Positions 12,000 through 25,400 of a DNA stretch of 64,000 nucleotides are shown piece after piece. The position numbers and the translations under genes were made by a program. The stretch spans positions 15,602,587 through 15,666,586 of the forward strand of contig CM053326.1 of NCBI GenBank assembly GCA_028583605.1, in the 5' to 3' direction. This DNA comes from Dastarcus helophoroides. Lineage: Eukaryota; Arthropoda; Insecta; Coleoptera; Bothrideridae. The stretch's first letter is position 1, and the number at the start of each line of letters is the position of its first letter. The notes below the pieces were generated by a model. That model did not search any database and was not told the origin of the DNA. It saw only the letters and a program-made list of their open reading frames with translations.

Positions 12000-12471
12000 G
12001 ACAAGTTACTAACAAATAATGAGAATGTGGATCCATGTGTCTTAGTAACTTTTACAATACAATAATTGTATTACTAAAGTAGGTACTAAATCAGTGCATT
12101 GATATTGTATATATCTTTAAATTCAGTTACTTAATAATTATATAAGATAAATTAAATAAATAAAACTTAAGACTAATGTATTTACAAATAATTACTACAC
12201 CAAAATGTGTATAAGTAATTCATGATTATGAAATTGTCAGCTTTCAAACTGGAATGTGTAAAAATAAACTGACAATATGAAAGAGAAAATGAAAAAAAAA
12301 ACTGTGGTAATAGTAGGTTTTAAGAATAACAATAAATTTTAAATTCATTTTAAACATACTTGCAACTCTGGTAATAATACCAAACATAGTCATTCAGTGA
12401 CAATAACACTATTATTAGTTTTGCAAAAATTAACATTCGTCGATATACACAAAACAATAATTAATTAATTT

Positions 12472-12753
12472 TCACGAATTTTCTTCGTTGCGTTCCAACT
12501 TTTCAATTTCTGGGGGTTCTTTGAGGGAAAGTGGTGGTGTAACTGGCACAGGTAATTTCTCTAACATGGCTTTAAATATCGAGATTAGATTGTTTATCCC
12601 TATCAAATAACCATCTTCATGATTACCGACTTTCCATTTAGTATTATGATTTATTTTCACATCATCGGGTAATCTTACTGTTTTGGCAAAATCTATCAGC
12701 CACACGTTCGCATTATATCTGTCGTGAACAAATAATAAGGAACTACCAATCAC
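12472..12753 (-). CDS. IP3K: IP3K last exon: catalytic IDF motif and C terminus
   Basis: The exon starts after an acceptor reading TTTTTTAG at 12754-12761 and opens with [11 protein letters not shown]. It carries [13 protein letters not shown], whose IDF aspartate is the Mg2+/ATP ligand in inositol polyphosphate kinases, and [17 protein letters not shown], the conserved C-terminal block of IP3Ks. Vertebrate enzymes usually have IDFGKT; IDFAKT here is a mild substitution. The frame ends at TGA (12472-12474) after a short charged tail ([13 protein letters not shown]) that extends somewhat past the usual kinase core. Confidence 0.95.
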   Translation of the reverse strand: MIGSSLLFVHDRYNANVWLIDFAKTVRLPDDVKINHNTKWKVGNHEDGYLIGINNLISIFKAMLEKLPVPVTPPLSLKEPPEIEKLERNEENS

Positions 12754-15700
12754 CTAAAAAACACAGTATTTATTACATATTTATAAATATTTTTTATGAA
12801 ACTTACCTCATGAGAGTTGAAAAATTGGGAATTTTCTAATGTACTCCTAATAGCTTTCAGTCTCTGTATATACTTTGGCTAAAATAAAAAAGAGGTGTAC
12901 CTGGCACAATATGTGGCAGATAAACTTACAACAGCATGCGGAAAGTTTTCAGTGAAGTCTATAAAAGCTTCCATAATTTGATCCTTCGTTTTTGTAGTCT
13001 TAAAATCTTTACTCGATGTTCCATCGGCTTTTCTAATACCTTCGATGCGAAATCCTAAGGTAGCTGTGGAAGATATAGTTTCTCGCCAAACCATATACCG
13101 AGGCTTTGTAACACCTTTCAGCTTATGTTCCTCGTCCGTGGGAGCTGCTTCGTCTATCTGACACATCTTCTCGTACATATCCTACCAAAAAAAAAGCAAT
13201 AAGCTGGCGGAATTTAACCAACTAATTAAAGATAGCACACATTAATTAAATTGAAAATTTAAACATTACTTGTTTTCAGCTACTCGAATATAATTTACAA
13301 ATTTTGGAAACAGCGCGTCTATTACAGATGAATTTCAAAAGGCGATATATACCTATATTTCGTATGGCTTACAAGGAAAGTACCCTGAGGTGTACCCTAC
13401 CGATTTTTTATATGGTAATATGTTATAGTACATAAAAAAAATATTGGACACGTATTTTTTTTAATGCTAACTCGGTGGTGAAAGCACCCCTTAAAGCTAA
13501 ACCCCAAAAACAGTTTTTCTTTAATAACTCAAGAATTAGTCAGAATTTTTTGATGAAATAAACGCTCTGTTATTTCTCATAAAAAAGCGCTCCTAAAAAC
13601 ATAAAAGTTCTGTTAAAAAGTAGCAACCCCTAATTTTTATGGGGGTGAGTTTCATTTTTTCTCTTATATATCAACTTTTGATTAACTGAATTCTATCAAA
13701 TTGAACAATTTTATTAATAAAACTGCCAAACTGTCTCGGGGTTTTGCAAAAAAATCCTTGAAAGGGGTGATTTACCCCTTGAGTTAATTTTTTTCTGTAC
13801 AGTGATGTGGAAACTAAAACACAACATATGTTTTCAATTTTACTTCTATAATAATTATTTTGACATATATTTTGCCTTAACAGTGAAATAACGTAACACC
13901 CCTATTTTTATGACGCTTGGAGAACCACATGGATTTGATCATTATTAGATTGCGAATCAAAACATTTATTTTTTCACCTTTAACTTATTATATGTTGATG
14001 TTTCCAGTTTCCAAGCTCTTCTGCTGGAGTGTTGGAAGTTAATGTTATCCATCGTTGTGTGTCATTTTTCTCGTCTGACTGTATCTGAGCATTCTAGGAA
14101 TTCATTGGCTACTTCTGCATCCCCGCTGCTTTTATAGGTTTCATATAATTCGTTCCAGCGTCATTTTGGTATTATTCTGATAAGCCGATTTCTAGTATGA
14201 CAGGTCGGTGTTGGATAAGGAGAAAGTTTTCTAATATTGTTTTCTTACATTATAAAGGCCTTCTGTGTTCATTTGTTGACACGAAACATAAATCTGGGTT
14301 ACAATCCCTCCTCCATCTGGCTGAGTGAAAAGTGCCTTTGTCTTTGGAATCATGCTCATTCGATTGCTTTGTCACCATTTATGTGAATGGTCTCATATCT
14401 CCATATGATGTTGTGACTGTTGAAATCTCCCATGATTACTGATAGGGTTACTATGTTCGGTATTGTGTTGTTATTCCATGGTTGGGCCGGTGGTTTGTAG
14501 AGGTTGATGATTTGTGTATTGAAGATTATTATACTGATAGCATACATGTTTGGGTCTGAATGTGTGATTACGTTGGTCACTTCGCCAATGTTATTACGGA
14601 CGAATGTTGCTATGCCGATTTGTTCGTGGAAAGTTCCGGTGATAAATGTAAATCCGAGTAGTTTACATCTAATTGAAAGTTGCTTGTCATTAGCGCAGTG
14701 GCAGTAAAATGTTAGATTGGTTCTCATTGAGTAATTTTTGGAGGCTGTCGCTTTTAGATTTACTAATTCCTTTGACGTACGTTGGTATGATTCTAAGGAC
14801 GTTGGGGTCCTGGGTTGTCGGGTTCGTTGACAAGCCGTTTCTTTGAGTTCGCATACTGAACTTTTGATTGCTGGAAAGATTCCTCTTGAAGGTCCAGCAG
14901 TCGACGACAGTAGATGATTTACGAATTTAGTGGTACTTATGAGCGCAGAATAGAATTATGTTACGATAAAAATGGTGATTAGATCAAAAATGATTTTCTA
15001 GTTATTTTCAAATTAGTAAATATTCTTTGAAAATTACAAAAATCTTACTCAAAATTACATTTTTGTCTAAGAAAAATAAATAAAAATAATCAGTTATAAA
15101 TTAATATAATTTTAAAGCTAGTACGATGGTTGTTTTCAATAAATGATTTATGCACTATTAAAAATGAAAAATTTGTTGTCCTCTACAAGCACCTATACAC
15201 AAGTTATTTTTATGTAAAAGTTATGACAAGAGCCTTTCACGAGTATCCAATAAAAATTAAATATTTAATGAAAGAATCTGTCATTCTTTGATATATTGTC
15301 TTGTTCTTTGAGCAATGATTTTATTGCCATATTCAAACCTAAATTTGAAAAGTCGTAGGTCGGCGTAAGCAGAATTGAAATAGCTTTTAAAATTAAGTTT
15401 CACTCAACATAGGGTTCAACTTAAAGTTTAAGAGTATTTTACACCCCCTTCCAAGACACTAAGACACAAAATAATTAGCGAAAGTTATGTTAGTTTTTAG
15501 GATTCCGTACCTTAAAAGGAAAAAAAGGAACCCCTATAATCTCACTCCCGTGTCCGCCCATCCGTCTGTTATAAAGAGGTTTTCTTCGAAAAATATGTAA
15601 CGTAGAAATTTTTAATTTTGCACAGCGTTAGTTCTTGATAATCCACGCAAATACCGCCAGCTAACGATTAGAACAAGAAAATATTTTAAAATAAATTGAG

Positions 15701-18700
15701 GGGTTAATTTAGTCTCCGAAAAATCAAGTTTCAGTTAATATATCGGGTGAGGCATTATTTGAAAAAGCTACCTCTAAGGATCCTAAAATATATTTTTTAT
15801 AATTTTCGGTCCAATAGTCTTAAAGATACAGCTCAAAATGTGTTAGAAATGACCGCCTCCCCTGTTCTCCTATGTTTCTAAAGATAAAATTTAGATTTTA
15901 ATAGGGTTATACTCTGTTCACCCAAAAGATATATTCAGGTCACTCCCTCTTAAAAACAGTACTGTTGAGCGATTTTGGATATGGGATTTACATGAAAGTT
16001 TAGTAACTCTGTTGCATGCTAAATTCAAAACTCCACTTTCCTAAGCATTGAAGAAAAATAATGGAAGAATATCCTCATAACCATGCAAAGAATTATCGAG
16101 CAGCAACAGTAAAACTGTTGAGCGATTTTTGATATGGGGTTTACATGAAAGTTTAGTAAGTCTATTTAATGCCAACCCTCCTAAAATGAATTTTCAAAAA
16201 TCCTTTCTTATTGCTCATCTACAGCATGAAAGGAATCGTGTTTCATGTTTCTGTTACGGCTGTGCGTTGATGATTAGGTTCTTCAGTCGATCAGAAGTTC
16301 TCTCTTACAATATTAGGACAACCAGAAGGTTAACGATCGCCTTATTTCTTTATGGACGATGCCGACAGCCCCTGACCTCGAATTGTTATAAACTGCTTTT
16401 TTACATGGACGTACTGCACATTATTTCAATTATTACGTTATGATATTATTTGAGTAATTGTTAAGATAAGATACTTTAATAGTAAAGAAAAGGGTCCACA
16501 GAGGTGTATGTACAACCGGACTGCACTTCCTGTTTCGACATAGACGGGCTTGAATGTCACGGAACTTAAATGGTTACGTGATGAGAACTCTTATTTTCTT
16601 TTATAATAAAAGAATCTAAAATGTTTACCATTTTTAACTTATTTTAATAATGTGTAGTTTTTGTATCCTTGCAAATAAAATTCTTGAGGATCATTGCATG
16701 AAATAATGATTTATTTTAGACAATAATTCAGAGGTTCCCAAAGTGTGGGCAAAAAGTAACCGGGTGCGCGGCGGGATGCTCCTATATTTTTATGGAATCT
16801 AAGGGTGTGTTTAGATTAGACACTTCATTCCGTATATTTCTCTCTAACATAGGTGTCAACTATTCTGCGAGAGGCTATTCGAGACTTATCCATACAGATG
16901 GGTCGAGATAGCTTCTCTAAGGGTGTGTTTAGATTAGACACTTTATTCCGCACATTTCTCTCTGACATAAGTATCAACTATCCTGAGAGAAGCTATTCGA
17001 GACTTATCTACACAGCTGGGAAGAGTCAGCTTCTCTCAAGATAGTTGACATTTATGTCAGAGAGAAAATATATTTTATGTTAGAAAGAAATCTACGGAAT
17101 AAAGTGACTAGTGTAAATGCACGGTCAGAACAGTTGCCATTTATGTTAGAGAGAAAATATATTTTATGTCAAAGACAAATGTATGGAATAAAGTTTATTA
17201 TTATTATTATTATTAAAGTTTACTTATACATATTGGCGAGTACAAAATAATTCATTCTGCAAAACCATCAGTGAAAAAGCAAAGGCTCAAGACTTGTTTA
17301 AAATTCTAGACAAGTTTATAACATAAAATAATTTTATTGAGAAAAGTGTATCGCTGTATGTACTGATGGTGCTCAATCAATGTCTGGTCGATATGGAAGA
17401 TTGCCAGTGCACTTATAAATTATGAAAAAATAATAAAGTAATTTTAATCTGAAAAAAGTACTTTTTCCTTGATGATGGTTTAAAGTTACGAAACATTTAA
17501 TTACATTTATCAATGAAGTTGACAATTCAAAAGCAATACCAAGATGCAATAAAAATTGTAGGTTTCTATTTAAAATAACGTACTTGATGATACTAGCGAG
17601 AAGACGAAACGTCTAATAAAAAAAACTTTTCATGCCATTTTGTAAAGGATAAAAAACGCCAATGAAAAAGTTTTTTTTAGTTTTTCGATTATTATTCAAA
17701 TAACGCCTAAGAAATAATAAAAAAGAAAATTCCAAATTTTCCTTTTTTTCAAAAATCTCAAGAACAGCAAGAGGTACTTTTGATTTCTCAACGGCATATT
17801 TCTGATCACCAAATTGTGCAACTTTGCTCCAATTTAACCGATGCTGTATCTCTTACCGTTTTCCAGATCCCTGTAGTGTATCGTCTATACAAAAAGTTTT
17901 CCCACCTAATATGCAGCTATCATTTTTATGTTGTTTACGTATGTTCCTTACTTGATAAAATCTTAGACGGATAGATAAACAAACATATCCTTAAAAAATG
18001 GTTTTATTGTTTGATTTTACAATGGAAGAAAAATATTTTTTTGTTGAATCTTACTTTGGAAATGCCCAAAATAGCAATACCGAATGGACCTCTTCTATTT
18101 CTGATTGTACTGCAGAATGCTTATGGAAGTGTTAATTGGGCAAGTATGGTTCAAGTAGGAAGGATACATGAACATGCAAGAAATGACAGCAATATACCAG
18201 ATGGGAAATCCTTTTATACACACTGAACTGATTTTGATGAACAAAGTAACATTTGATTTGTCTTAATTCAAATTGTGTCCTAAGCTATATTAAACTACAA
18301 TAAATTTAATGTGAAAAGGCTAAATGTTTTAATGTTTACAATTTACTCCGCTATCGGGTTATTAAGAAACACGTTGAATGAGGCTTTGTACCTTCTGGTT
18401 AAATAGGTAAAGTCATACTATCATTCTATGGGTTCCAAGTTCTAAACTGTTCTGAGACCCGCAGCGTTTCTTTTTTGTTTTCGTTTTGTTTTTATTTTAA
18501 CTCGTCGATTTGTTAGCTTCATATTAGTGGTATGAATGTCGTTAAATTATAGAATTCGACATAAACTTAACTAAATTACTAGTTTTGCACTTTATCTGCT
18601 TCGAAATTAAATAATTGTGTTTGATCATTGAATTTGTGGATGAGTAGCATAGTAATTTATTATTTACTATTCATGTTTTAGTTTATGTCAGACTGGTTAA

Positions 18701-19349
18701 TTATTTTTACAGGACTTTACGTTTTTACGTTAAGATTTGTTGTCTATTCAATTAGCGATCGCCAGACTGTCTTACGTCTGCAGCTGGTGACGTAATAACG
18801 TGATAAGCGTCTGTTGACCTTATAGGAGTCGTAAGCTATTTCAGTAGCGCAATGTCACAGGGGCCTATGGGTTGATATGTTTCTTCTTTAAAACGTGGAT
18901 TTTTTTTTAGATTTCCTGTGTTTATTAAGATTTCCGAATACGTGGTCAAAGTTATATTATGAGTGTGACTGAGACAACCTGTATACATTTTAACAAAAGT
19001 TACATTCTATCAAAACCAGCTTATTATATACTAGTGACCTTCCCCGGTTTCGGTTGGGTAGACGATGTCTAGGCTACAACGTGATTTGACATAGAATTAT
19101 GAAAATTTATACTAAACAGTTATATTTCAAGACAAATGTTTTTTAGTTAATTACTATGATCCCAAAATGATTAACAAAGAACATAATTCAACCGATGTTT
19201 TCGACTTTTTTGCTCTTCTTAAAATTTGTTTTTGTTTTTTAAATTACCACTATTATTTATTTTTCAAAACTTTACTTTTTGCTCAAAACTTGGCCTTGTT
19301 TAGGAAGTCTCGATCTTTATTTTTATGAATTTCGACCTGTTTTTCAAAA

Positions 19350-19447
<98 letters not shown>

Positions 19448-22400
19448 TTTCTCTCTCTCTCTCTCTCTCTCTCTGATTTTTTTCGACTTTGTTCTAACAA
19501 TAAGTTACGATCTCTTTTCTGAAATTTTGTCCTTTTTCTCAACATTTCGACCCTCTTTTCAAAATTCGTTTCATTTCCGAATTTCGTTTCTCAAATATCA
19601 ATTTTTTCTGAAAATTTCGGACTTTTATTTAAATGAAACTTTTTGCAAACCTAACTTGTTTTTCAAAGTTCCAAATTAGGTTTATGAAAATTTTAACTTC
19701 TTGATTTTATTTTCAAAACTTATTCTTAGTTTTTCTTAAATTTGACACTATCTGAGAAATGTCGATTTGTCAGTTGACATTTCTATCGGATTTTCAAGTT
19801 CTGTCACTCATTTTTTTTCGAAGTTTTACCATTTTTCTCAAAATATGAATTTTTAGAAAATTTTGATATTTTCGTCTTATTTCTGAAACTCTTTTTTTTA
19901 ATTTTCATTTTTTTTTTATGCGAGACTATTTTATCCCTAATTTCATATACTTATTCGAAATTCTATTTTTTTTTAGGACTGGGCTTATTCTAAAAGCTTA
20001 ACTTTTTTGTCTAAAATTTGCTTCCTAGGAAATTTTGACTTTGTTAAACTGCGATAATTTCCCAAAATATTCGAGTTTATCTTTAAAATTAGCCTTGTTT
20101 TTCAAAGTTTTATACAGCTTTTCTCAAAATTAGACCTTTTCGAATATTTTATTTTTTTTTTTAACTTCGTCTTCAATTTATTCCAAAAATTCGATTTTTT
20201 ATAGATTTCTCCAAATTTTTCCAAATTTTGACATTTGAATATTTTGATTTTGTTTGATTCTAAAAACTTAACATCTTTCTTAAAATTTAATTTCATCTGA
20301 AGAATTATGATTTTTTAAGATTCGTCAATTTTTTTAAGATTTCGAGTCTCTTTTTAAAATTCGGTTCTTCTTTGAAAGTTGGAAAGTTTCTCTTAATTTT
20401 TTATTATTTTTTTTAATCTAAAGTTATCTGAATTTGTCTTATTTCCCGTTTTTTTACCTTTCTTTGGAAAATTCCAACTTTTTTAAAATTCGACAATTTT
20501 CTAAAGGTTCATAAAATTCGTCTTTATTTTTGAACCAACAACTTTATTCTTGAAAATTGGATTTTTTTTTGAAAATTTCAATTTTATTTGCATTCGACGT
20601 TTTCATGTTTTTTCATAATTTCCAAAAATTCTTTAAAGTTGACTTTCCCTGGGAAATTTATATCTTCTAAGGTTTTGAATTTATTTTCCAAGTTAGTTTT
20701 TTCTTTAGAAATTGTACAAATTTTCACAGTATACGATTTATTTACTGTTCACGTTATCGAAGTTTTAATTTATTCTCAAAACTCGACTTTTTTTATCAAA
20801 ATTTGGGAACCCTGGGATATTTCGAAGCTCCTTCCAAAGTGTTGACTTCTACAGAAAATTCGTTTTTTATAGATTCGTTCATTTTTCCCCAAATTTTTAG
20901 TTTTTATCGAAATTTACTTCTATTTTTTTATAATTGAATTCCGAATTTATTTTTAAAATTTGTCTTTTCTTTAAAAATGATACAAATCTTTTCAAAACTC
21001 TATGTTTTATGAAAATTACAAATTTCGCCGTTTTTTGTTTATTTTTCTCATAATTTAAGTTTTCAAGAAAAATTTCCACTTTTTCTAGAAAATTCAATTT
21101 TGTTTCTCAATATTTCGACTTTTTTTAAATTCGTCTTTTTTCCAGATTTCTCCATTTTTTACAAACTTTGGGATCTTTTTCAAGATATTTTGACTTTTTT
21201 CCCAATCTTCGACATTTTCTGTTTCTGAAAATTTCGCTTTTTTTTGCTCAAAAAAGCTTTTTTTCCTGGAAATTAGGGCAGTTTTAAGGAAAAAGTATGA
21301 GTTTTGTTAAAAGTGTTTTCAGAAATGTCAAGAAAAATATTTCTTTAAAGCTATGAACTTTTTTCTCCAAATTTCAAGTAAGTATGTGTTAAAAATTTAA
21401 TTCGAAAGATAAAAATTACAAAAAAGATTGTTGGAAATTTCTCAAAATGCATTTGTTGCTCAAAACTGGGTCGAAATGTCTATAATAAAAGAAGTAAATA
21501 CGTCGAAAAACATTATTATTAGTAATCTCAAGTTTTTCTCGAAATTTAAATTAAAAGTCGAGTCAAATCTTTTTGATAATTTCGACATTTTTATAAAATT
21601 TAAGACTTGTAAAAATTTTGGGTAACGGAAATATTTGATCACCCAAAAAATTTCCCACAACCCACACAGCAAAGCCATGCATATGAATATATTATGGATA
21701 TAATCTAATATTTATTCCTAATGAATATTATTAGTTGCATATCCATGGTATATATTCATACCATGGTTTGCTATGTGGGAAATTAGTCTCCCCCTGAAGG
21801 CACAGCGCCCATGAGGCCATGTTTCTAAAAAAGAAAACTTTCTATGACTCGTTTTATTTTTCCTGTGATGCTATTTGTGGAAACCCTTTTTAAATAAAGT
21901 AATGTATAAAGAAACCGTCATTTGGGAAATCACATACATGAAATTTATTACCTACGATAATTGGAATTATAAAAGTTGGCCGAAAATCCTTTTTGAAAAA
22001 CTAATTTTTGGTTTGTAAAGAAAAATTTTATTCAGCTAATAATTTTCAATATTAAATTAAATACTCTTTTTCACCTTTCTTGGGGCATGAATTTTTAAAA
22101 TTAACCAAGTACTTGTTTAATAAGTGCTTTCATATACTCTACACAAAATATTGAGTTATGCAACGATTTTTTAATATCTTTTTCTGTATACAAACTCCAT
22201 CACTAGATACTAATTGTTGAATTATTCAATTGGCAGTATACTTATTTTGGGTTATTTGATGCTTTTTTATTATTATTTATTTACCTATTTATTTTTTTCG
22301 TCTAAATTTTGATATCCATTTTCGCTTAATGATCACATTATTAAAGTCAGTCAAGTATGTGCTCAATTATTTATTTCACATATTCTATACACAAAATTTA

Positions 22401-25400
22401 GGGTTAGAAAATGATTTTGTTGGTTTCCATACCAACTGTGATACTTTTCTTATCCCTCTTAGGGATTGAACTGTTAAATTTCGTCACTTGCACAAAATTT
22501 TAGGTGAAGCTTTATTATTTTACCTTAATTTTTTAGGACTTAAATTATTAATGTGAGCCAATAGGTGCCTAATTATTTCTTTGACACAAAATTTTAGGTT
22601 ATAAAATGCAGCTATTAACTTTGCTCCAGGCTATTATCAAAACTCCCCACCTTTATATTACCTTATAGGACGAATTTCCGAAAATCCCTCCTTATAGCTC
22701 ATCTATACCATGAAAGCATAAAAGAAACCTATTTTCCAAACTTCGTCTCTAACTTCCACAGTTTCGGATCTGCATTGATGATTAGGTTTTTCACTCGATC
22801 AGGAATTCTTTCTTTATACTATTAGTATTAAAGTTAATAGAGTAGCAAATTATTTTTAAATACAATTTATAAAAACCATAATTACTATGTTGCAATTAAT
22901 TTAACGCGATGACTCCGGATGTAGCTTAATACAAAGCATAACATAAATTAATGCCTCACCCTTCTTAACTTTGGTTTTTCTTTTGCCTTAGCTAATTCTT
23001 CTTCTAAATACGTTCGAACACCAATCTTACAATCCATTACACATGGTGAAGTAAAGTCTCCTAATAGGTCTTGGAGTTGTATGTAGGAACTTTCGCCATC
23101 ATCACTGACAACCAAGCCTTTGTATTCCGGAACGTATGGTTTGAGAACGTCTTTCATTAATACCTAAAAATGCAAAAGTAATGTACTTTAACCCTATGCA
23201 AATCCTAACTGGATCTCACTTTAAAGCACTTTTCTTCCTTCGTGCATAATTTCTTGAGAATCGTACCCTGGTCTGGTCCGGCTTTAAAATTTCCTTGATG
23301 ACCCGCTAACTGAACCCATGGATACTGTTTCTTGTTTTTGGATGTTTGAAAAAAGGGTGTCCACTGAACAATATTCCGTAACTTTCTCCATCCAGAAGGC
23401 TGCAAAAAATATAATGACTGTTAGTGCAGCCCAGTTTTAAAAGTTTCGGAACATTTCAGATATACACAATTGCGGACATTCTTACCAATTTTCCGCATGG
23501 GAAACATAAATTATCAATACACATTCGTCCAACTTGGTAAATTCATGCGCCGTTCTTAAGATGACATAAGGAGCAACAGCAGCATTAAAATAGTTGTATT
23601 GTTTTCCCAAACGAAATCCCCTTATCAAATCAAAACATTGACGTAAATATAATCAAACTTAGGTATGCCACATTTCCTGTTTTAGGGGAAGTAATAGTCG
23701 ATTTTATTAGGATAAAATTTATTAGCTAAATACTTGAGCTGAAATCCAGTGTAACCTTGAATAATATGTTGTACCTAAACTTATTTAAATATTAAAGAAA
23801 TAACAACATGCTAGAGATTTAGAACTGGTAGATAGACATTAAATTAAACCAACAGCGGAAAAAATTTAAAATAATCATAATTAAGTGTTCTTCCAGCAAA
23901 AAAATTAACCAATGATTTTCATGGACGTAAAATTTAAAATTTAGGTTAAAATAATATCAAAATTAAGTTGTTTAATGATAAATTGAAAATAGCAATACAT
24001 CATAATTAGAATAATTTTCGCATTCCTTAAGAAACTGCAAAGCATATAATATAAAATAATTATCTTGTTATCGTTGTAATTTAAATTTACCTATGGGAAT
24101 GCGGTATTGCGTGACCTTTTAAGTCATGTTTGACGTCAATTGCAGGTGTACAACATCATGGTTTGAAATTTTAGCCTTCCTAGACGTTTGTAAAGAATAC
24201 CAGATATACTTGAGGTTAGGTTTATTTTATGGTTCATATCTTTGCGGTCTGATAACATTGATAAATAACATTCAATACCTTGTTTACTTAAACAATTTTA
24301 TCTCTTAATTGTCCTGATTGGGATTTGCTTATTTTAGAAAGTATAATTTACATTTAATACATACATATGAATATGGACCATTTGTGCTCGGACCAGTTGC
24401 GCCCCAACGCTTTATCGACCCAGTTGCGCCCAGTATATTTTGGCCTGATATCTTCCAGATCATTTGCGCCTTTCATTAAAATAATTATGTCGGACTTGAT
24501 TATAATAATTTTGTATATTGATTCTAGACAGACATCAGACATTACCCCTTATTTACTGAAATACATTCCAGAGCTTCGTTGTGCTTCCCTATTAATTGCT
24601 CTAGTCAAAATCAATCCAATTCTTCTTTATTATTTTCCAACCCATTACTAAACAGAATTAAATATCCGAGTGGTTCACCAAGAAAATTATTAAAGGGGGG
24701 GGGGGCTCCTTTGTAATTTTACACTCGAAATTTACTTTTGAAATTTTCGGATAAAATCGGAGGTCAAAGTTTAAAAAAAGATACTTCAAAATAATCGAAT
24801 TCCCAAAAAAAGTCAACATCTTAAAAAATTAATTAAAATTCTAGCAATAGGGTAGAAATTTTTAAAAATTTTTTAAAATCTTCAAAAAAGTCAAAATTGC
24901 CTCAAATATATGTTAAAACTTCATTCAAAATGTCAAAAATTCGCAATTTAAAAGTCCAGATTTTAAAAAATAAATATTGAAATTTTCAGAAGTAGAATTT
25001 TTAAAAAGTCGGACTTAGGAAAGCTCGTAATTTCCAGTAAAAGTCAAAAGTCCAAAAAGTCCAAATTAAAAATAAGTAAAAATGTTCACAAAAGGGTCAA
25101 AATTTTGAAATAGAATAAAATTTAAAAAAAGACCAACATTCTGAAAAAGTCAATGTCGAAAAAATTGCAAATATTAATGCTAAAATGTCGAAATTTTCAA
25201 CAAATTTGGAATTTCTGAAAAAAGATTTTTTTAAATGAAAGTAAAAGTTCCCTAACGGGCCAGGAATATGAGGATTTTTTGGTGAAATAATTCGGAGAAA
25301 GCTGAAAATCGTTTAAATGCCTTTATTTGATTTTAAGAATCAGTAATCTGAGTTTCCACGGTCTCAGGAGGTGAGCTTAACTTTCCAGCTCAAAAAACGC

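Noticed and set aside
18011..18226. 71-codon frame considered as a gene fragment
   Set aside because: Reads somewhat like protein but matches nothing known to me and lacks signals; left unannotated.
19279..19545. Overlapping Ser/Leu and Arg/Glu open frames
   Set aside because: They are translations of the (CT)n microsatellite and the T-rich repeat, not genes.
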